The notes under the pieces: generated by a model
The model's database searches: none
What the model was told of the DNA's origin: nothing
Seen by the model: the letters and a program-made list of their open reading frames with translations, nothing else
Part shown: positions 6,563 through 7,409 of the stretch, piece after piece
Position numbering within the stretch: the first letter of the stretch is position 1
How the letters are laid out: each line of letters begins with the position of its first letter
Program-made: the position numbers and the translations under genes
Source: Hyphomicrobiales bacterium
Lineage (GTDB): Bacteria > Pseudomonadota > Alphaproteobacteria > Rhizobiales > Aestuariivirgaceae
Assembly (NCBI GenBank): GCA_026987255.1
Contig: JALSNA010000419.1
Span: 1 to 7,409, forward strand
DNA length: 7,409 nt
Reading direction: 5' to 3'

Positions 6563-6577
6563 GCCGGTTTTTCCGGC
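6563..6577 (-). repeat. Hairpin between rpsM and rpsK
   Basis: GCCGG-TTTTT-CCGGC is a perfect 5-bp stem with a 5-base loop (A residues in the transcript). After one mismatch three more pairs can form outside it. The T run falls in the loop of the plus strand and the A run in the loop of the transcript, so it is not a terminator for these genes. Confidence 0.45.
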
Positions 6578-6608
6578 TGCGCGGCGCATCAAGACCCTGC
6601 TGGGTGAA

Positions 6609-6977
6609 TTACTTCTTCTTGCCGGCGATGGGCTTGGCCGGCCCCTTGCGGGTGCGCGCATTGGTATGGGTGCGCTGGCCGCGAACGGGAAGGCCGCGGC
6701 GGTGCCGCAGGCCGCGGTAGCAGCCCAGATCCATCAGGCGCTTGATGTTCATGGCCACCTGGCGGCGCAGATCGCCCTCCACCACGTAGTCATGATCGAT
6801 GACCTCGCGGATCTGGATCACCTCCGCGTCGGAAAGCTCATTGACGCGGCGCGAATCCTCGATGCCCACCTTTTCGCAAATGTCCTTTGCGAACTTCGGG
6901 CCGATGCCGTGAATATACTGAAGCGCGATGACGACGCGCTTGTTCGTGGGAATGTTGACGCCAGCGATACGGGCCAC
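6609..6977 (-). CDS. rpsM: 30S ribosomal protein S13
   Basis: S13 sits in the head of the small subunit, where it touches the P-site tRNA and forms intersubunit bridges. The product reads (V/M)[19 protein letters not shown] at the start, has the helix-hairpin-helix stretch [13 protein letters not shown], and ends [24 protein letters not shown], all typical of S13. Length is 122 residues. The start is GTG at 6977, set by the conserved N-terminus and by GAGG at 6989-6986 with an 8-base gap. The frame is open further upstream to an ATG at 6995 and a GTG at 7025, but those residues have no S13 counterpart. It is the first gene of the alpha operon, 240 bases after adk. Confidence 0.98.
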   Translation of the reverse strand: MARIAGVNIPTNKRVVIALQYIHGIGPKFAKDICEKVGIEDSRRVNELSDAEVIQIREVIDHDYVVEGDLRRQVAMNIKRLMDLGCYRGLRHRRGLPVRGQRTHTNARTRKGPAKPIAGKKK

Positions 6978-7001
6978 TGCTCTTGCCTCACACATTGCGC
7001 G

Positions 7002-7022
7002 CCCGCCGCTATATGCGGCAGG
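7002..7022 (-). repeat. Hairpin in the rpsM leader
   Basis: On the transcript CCTGCCGC pairs with GCGGCGGG around a 5-base ATATA loop, giving an 8-bp stem with one G-U pair. It ends 12 bases before the rpsM ribosome binding site and 24 bases before the GTG, where a translational control structure would be placed. The DNA here could also act as a second promoter: TTGAAA (7035-7030), 16 bases, then TATAGC (7013-7008). The two readings are not exclusive. Confidence 0.55.
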
Positions 7023-7094
7023 CACATGGTTTCAATCCTGTAGTGCTGCTGACAGCCTGATGGTCACGGGCAAAAGCTCTCCAGCCGGATTGGC

Positions 7095-7187
7095 TCATGG
7101 CCGCACCAACGGAAAGCCCAAGCTCCAAGCACCTTTGGAAAGCATCTCATAAGCCGCCCGTGCGATTCCGTCAAGCGGCATTGCCAT
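7095..7187 (-). CDS. Possible 30-residue small ORF upstream of rpsM
   Basis: An ATG at 7187 has a well-placed GGAG (7199-7196), with an 8-base A-rich gap, 30 bases after the adk stop. It opens 30 codons ending in TGA, encoding MAMPLDGIARAAYEMLSKGA and ten more residues. I do not recognise the peptide and see no motif in it. The proposed rpsM promoter lies inside this ORF, so only transcripts reading through from adk would carry it whole. It may be a chance ORF or a leader peptide. Confidence 0.2.
   Translation of the reverse strand: MAMPLDGIARAAYEMLSKGAWSLGFPLVRP
7146..7174 (-). promoter_or_regulatory. Candidate promoter of the alpha operon (rpsM)
   Basis: TTGACG (read at 7174-7169) and TATGAG (7151-7146) are separated by exactly 17 bases, a strong match to the alphaproteobacterial sigma-70 pattern at the -35 box and a fair -10 box. 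Transcription would begin near 7139, giving a leader of about 160 bases before rpsM that includes the 7022-7002 hairpin. Confidence 0.65.
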
Positions 7188-7217
7188 GCTTTTTTCTCCA
7201 CGGTGCCTGCGCGCGCC

Positions 7218-7409
7218 TCAGGCCAAGGAATCCAGCACCTCCTCGATTTGCCGGGTCACGTCGTCGATGGCGGCCATGCCGTCCACCTTTTTGACGATAC
7301 CCTTGGACTCGTAATAGTCGATCAGCGGGGATGTCTGCGCATGATAGGCCGAAAGCCTGGAGCGCACCGTCTCCTCGTTGTCATCGGCCCGGCGGGTAAA
7401 CTCGGTGCC
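7218..7409 (-). CDS. adk: Adenylate kinase, C-terminal part (cut by the window edge)
   Basis: Adenylate kinase interconverts ATP plus AMP and two ADP in the cytoplasm. Only the last 63 residues are in the window; the gene continues past 7409. They read GTEFTRRADDNEETVRSRLS, then YHAQTSPLIDYY and VDGMAAIDDVTRQIEEVLDSLA. The RADDN-ETVR-RL block holds the arginines that contact nucleotide phosphates, and the (Y)H-QT-PLI-YY block is the usual C-terminal helix of the family. The stop is TGA. No clear terminator follows, so some readthrough into rpsM is likely. In many alphaproteobacteria adk lies between secY and rpsM; secY would be outside this window. Confidence 0.95.
   Translation of the reverse strand, partial: GTEFTRRADDNEETVRSRLSAYHAQTSPLIDYYESKGIVKKVDGMAAIDDVTRQIEEVLDSLA

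Noticed and set aside
6818..7027. 69-codon minus-strand ORF overlapping the rpsM start
   Set aside because: It is out of frame with rpsM and overlaps the conserved S13 coding region for most of its length.

Overview
The window is an ordinary housekeeping stretch from a GC-rich bacterium, most likely an alphaproteobacterium. The evidence is the order adk-rpsM-rpsK-rpoA-rplQ with no rpsD between rpsK and rpoA, a DUF2062-acpS-lepB-rnc-era block, and alphaproteobacterial-style sequence in RpoA, PyrE, Era and RNase III. A genus cannot be named from the sequence alone. Every gene that can be supported lies on the minus strand, so transcription runs from high to low coordinates.

Layout in the direction of transcription: 7409-7218 is the 3' end of adk. 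7217-6978 is a spacer with a good sigma-70-type promoter, a strong hairpin just upstream of the rpsM ribosome binding site, and a doubtful 30-residue ORF. 6977-4474 is the alpha ribosomal-protein operon: rpsM (S13), rpsK (S11), rpoA (RNA polymerase alpha) and rplQ (L17). It ends at a textbook intrinsic terminator at 4448-4415. A new unit follows from a weak promoter: pyrE, a DUF2062 membrane protein, acpS, lepB, rnc and era, with very tight spacing or overlaps at DUF2062/acpS, lepB/rnc and rnc/era. The last 175 bases hold no gene that I can support.

The alpha operon couples core ribosome and polymerase synthesis. The second cluster mixes pyrimidine synthesis (PyrE), activation of acyl carrier protein (AcpS), removal of signal peptides (LepB), double-stranded RNA and pre-rRNA processing (RNase III) and 30S subunit maturation (Era).

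I found no mobile element, CRISPR array, tRNA, rRNA, toxin-antitoxin or defence system, and no undescribed protein system. The least explained material is in the spacers. The 141-base rpsK-rpoA gap holds repeated, mutually exclusive GC-rich pairing segments arranged like an attenuator. The acpS-lepB gap has overlapping inverted repeats. The adk-rpsM gap layers a promoter, a small ORF and a hairpin. These are candidate RNA-level controls, not demonstrated ones.
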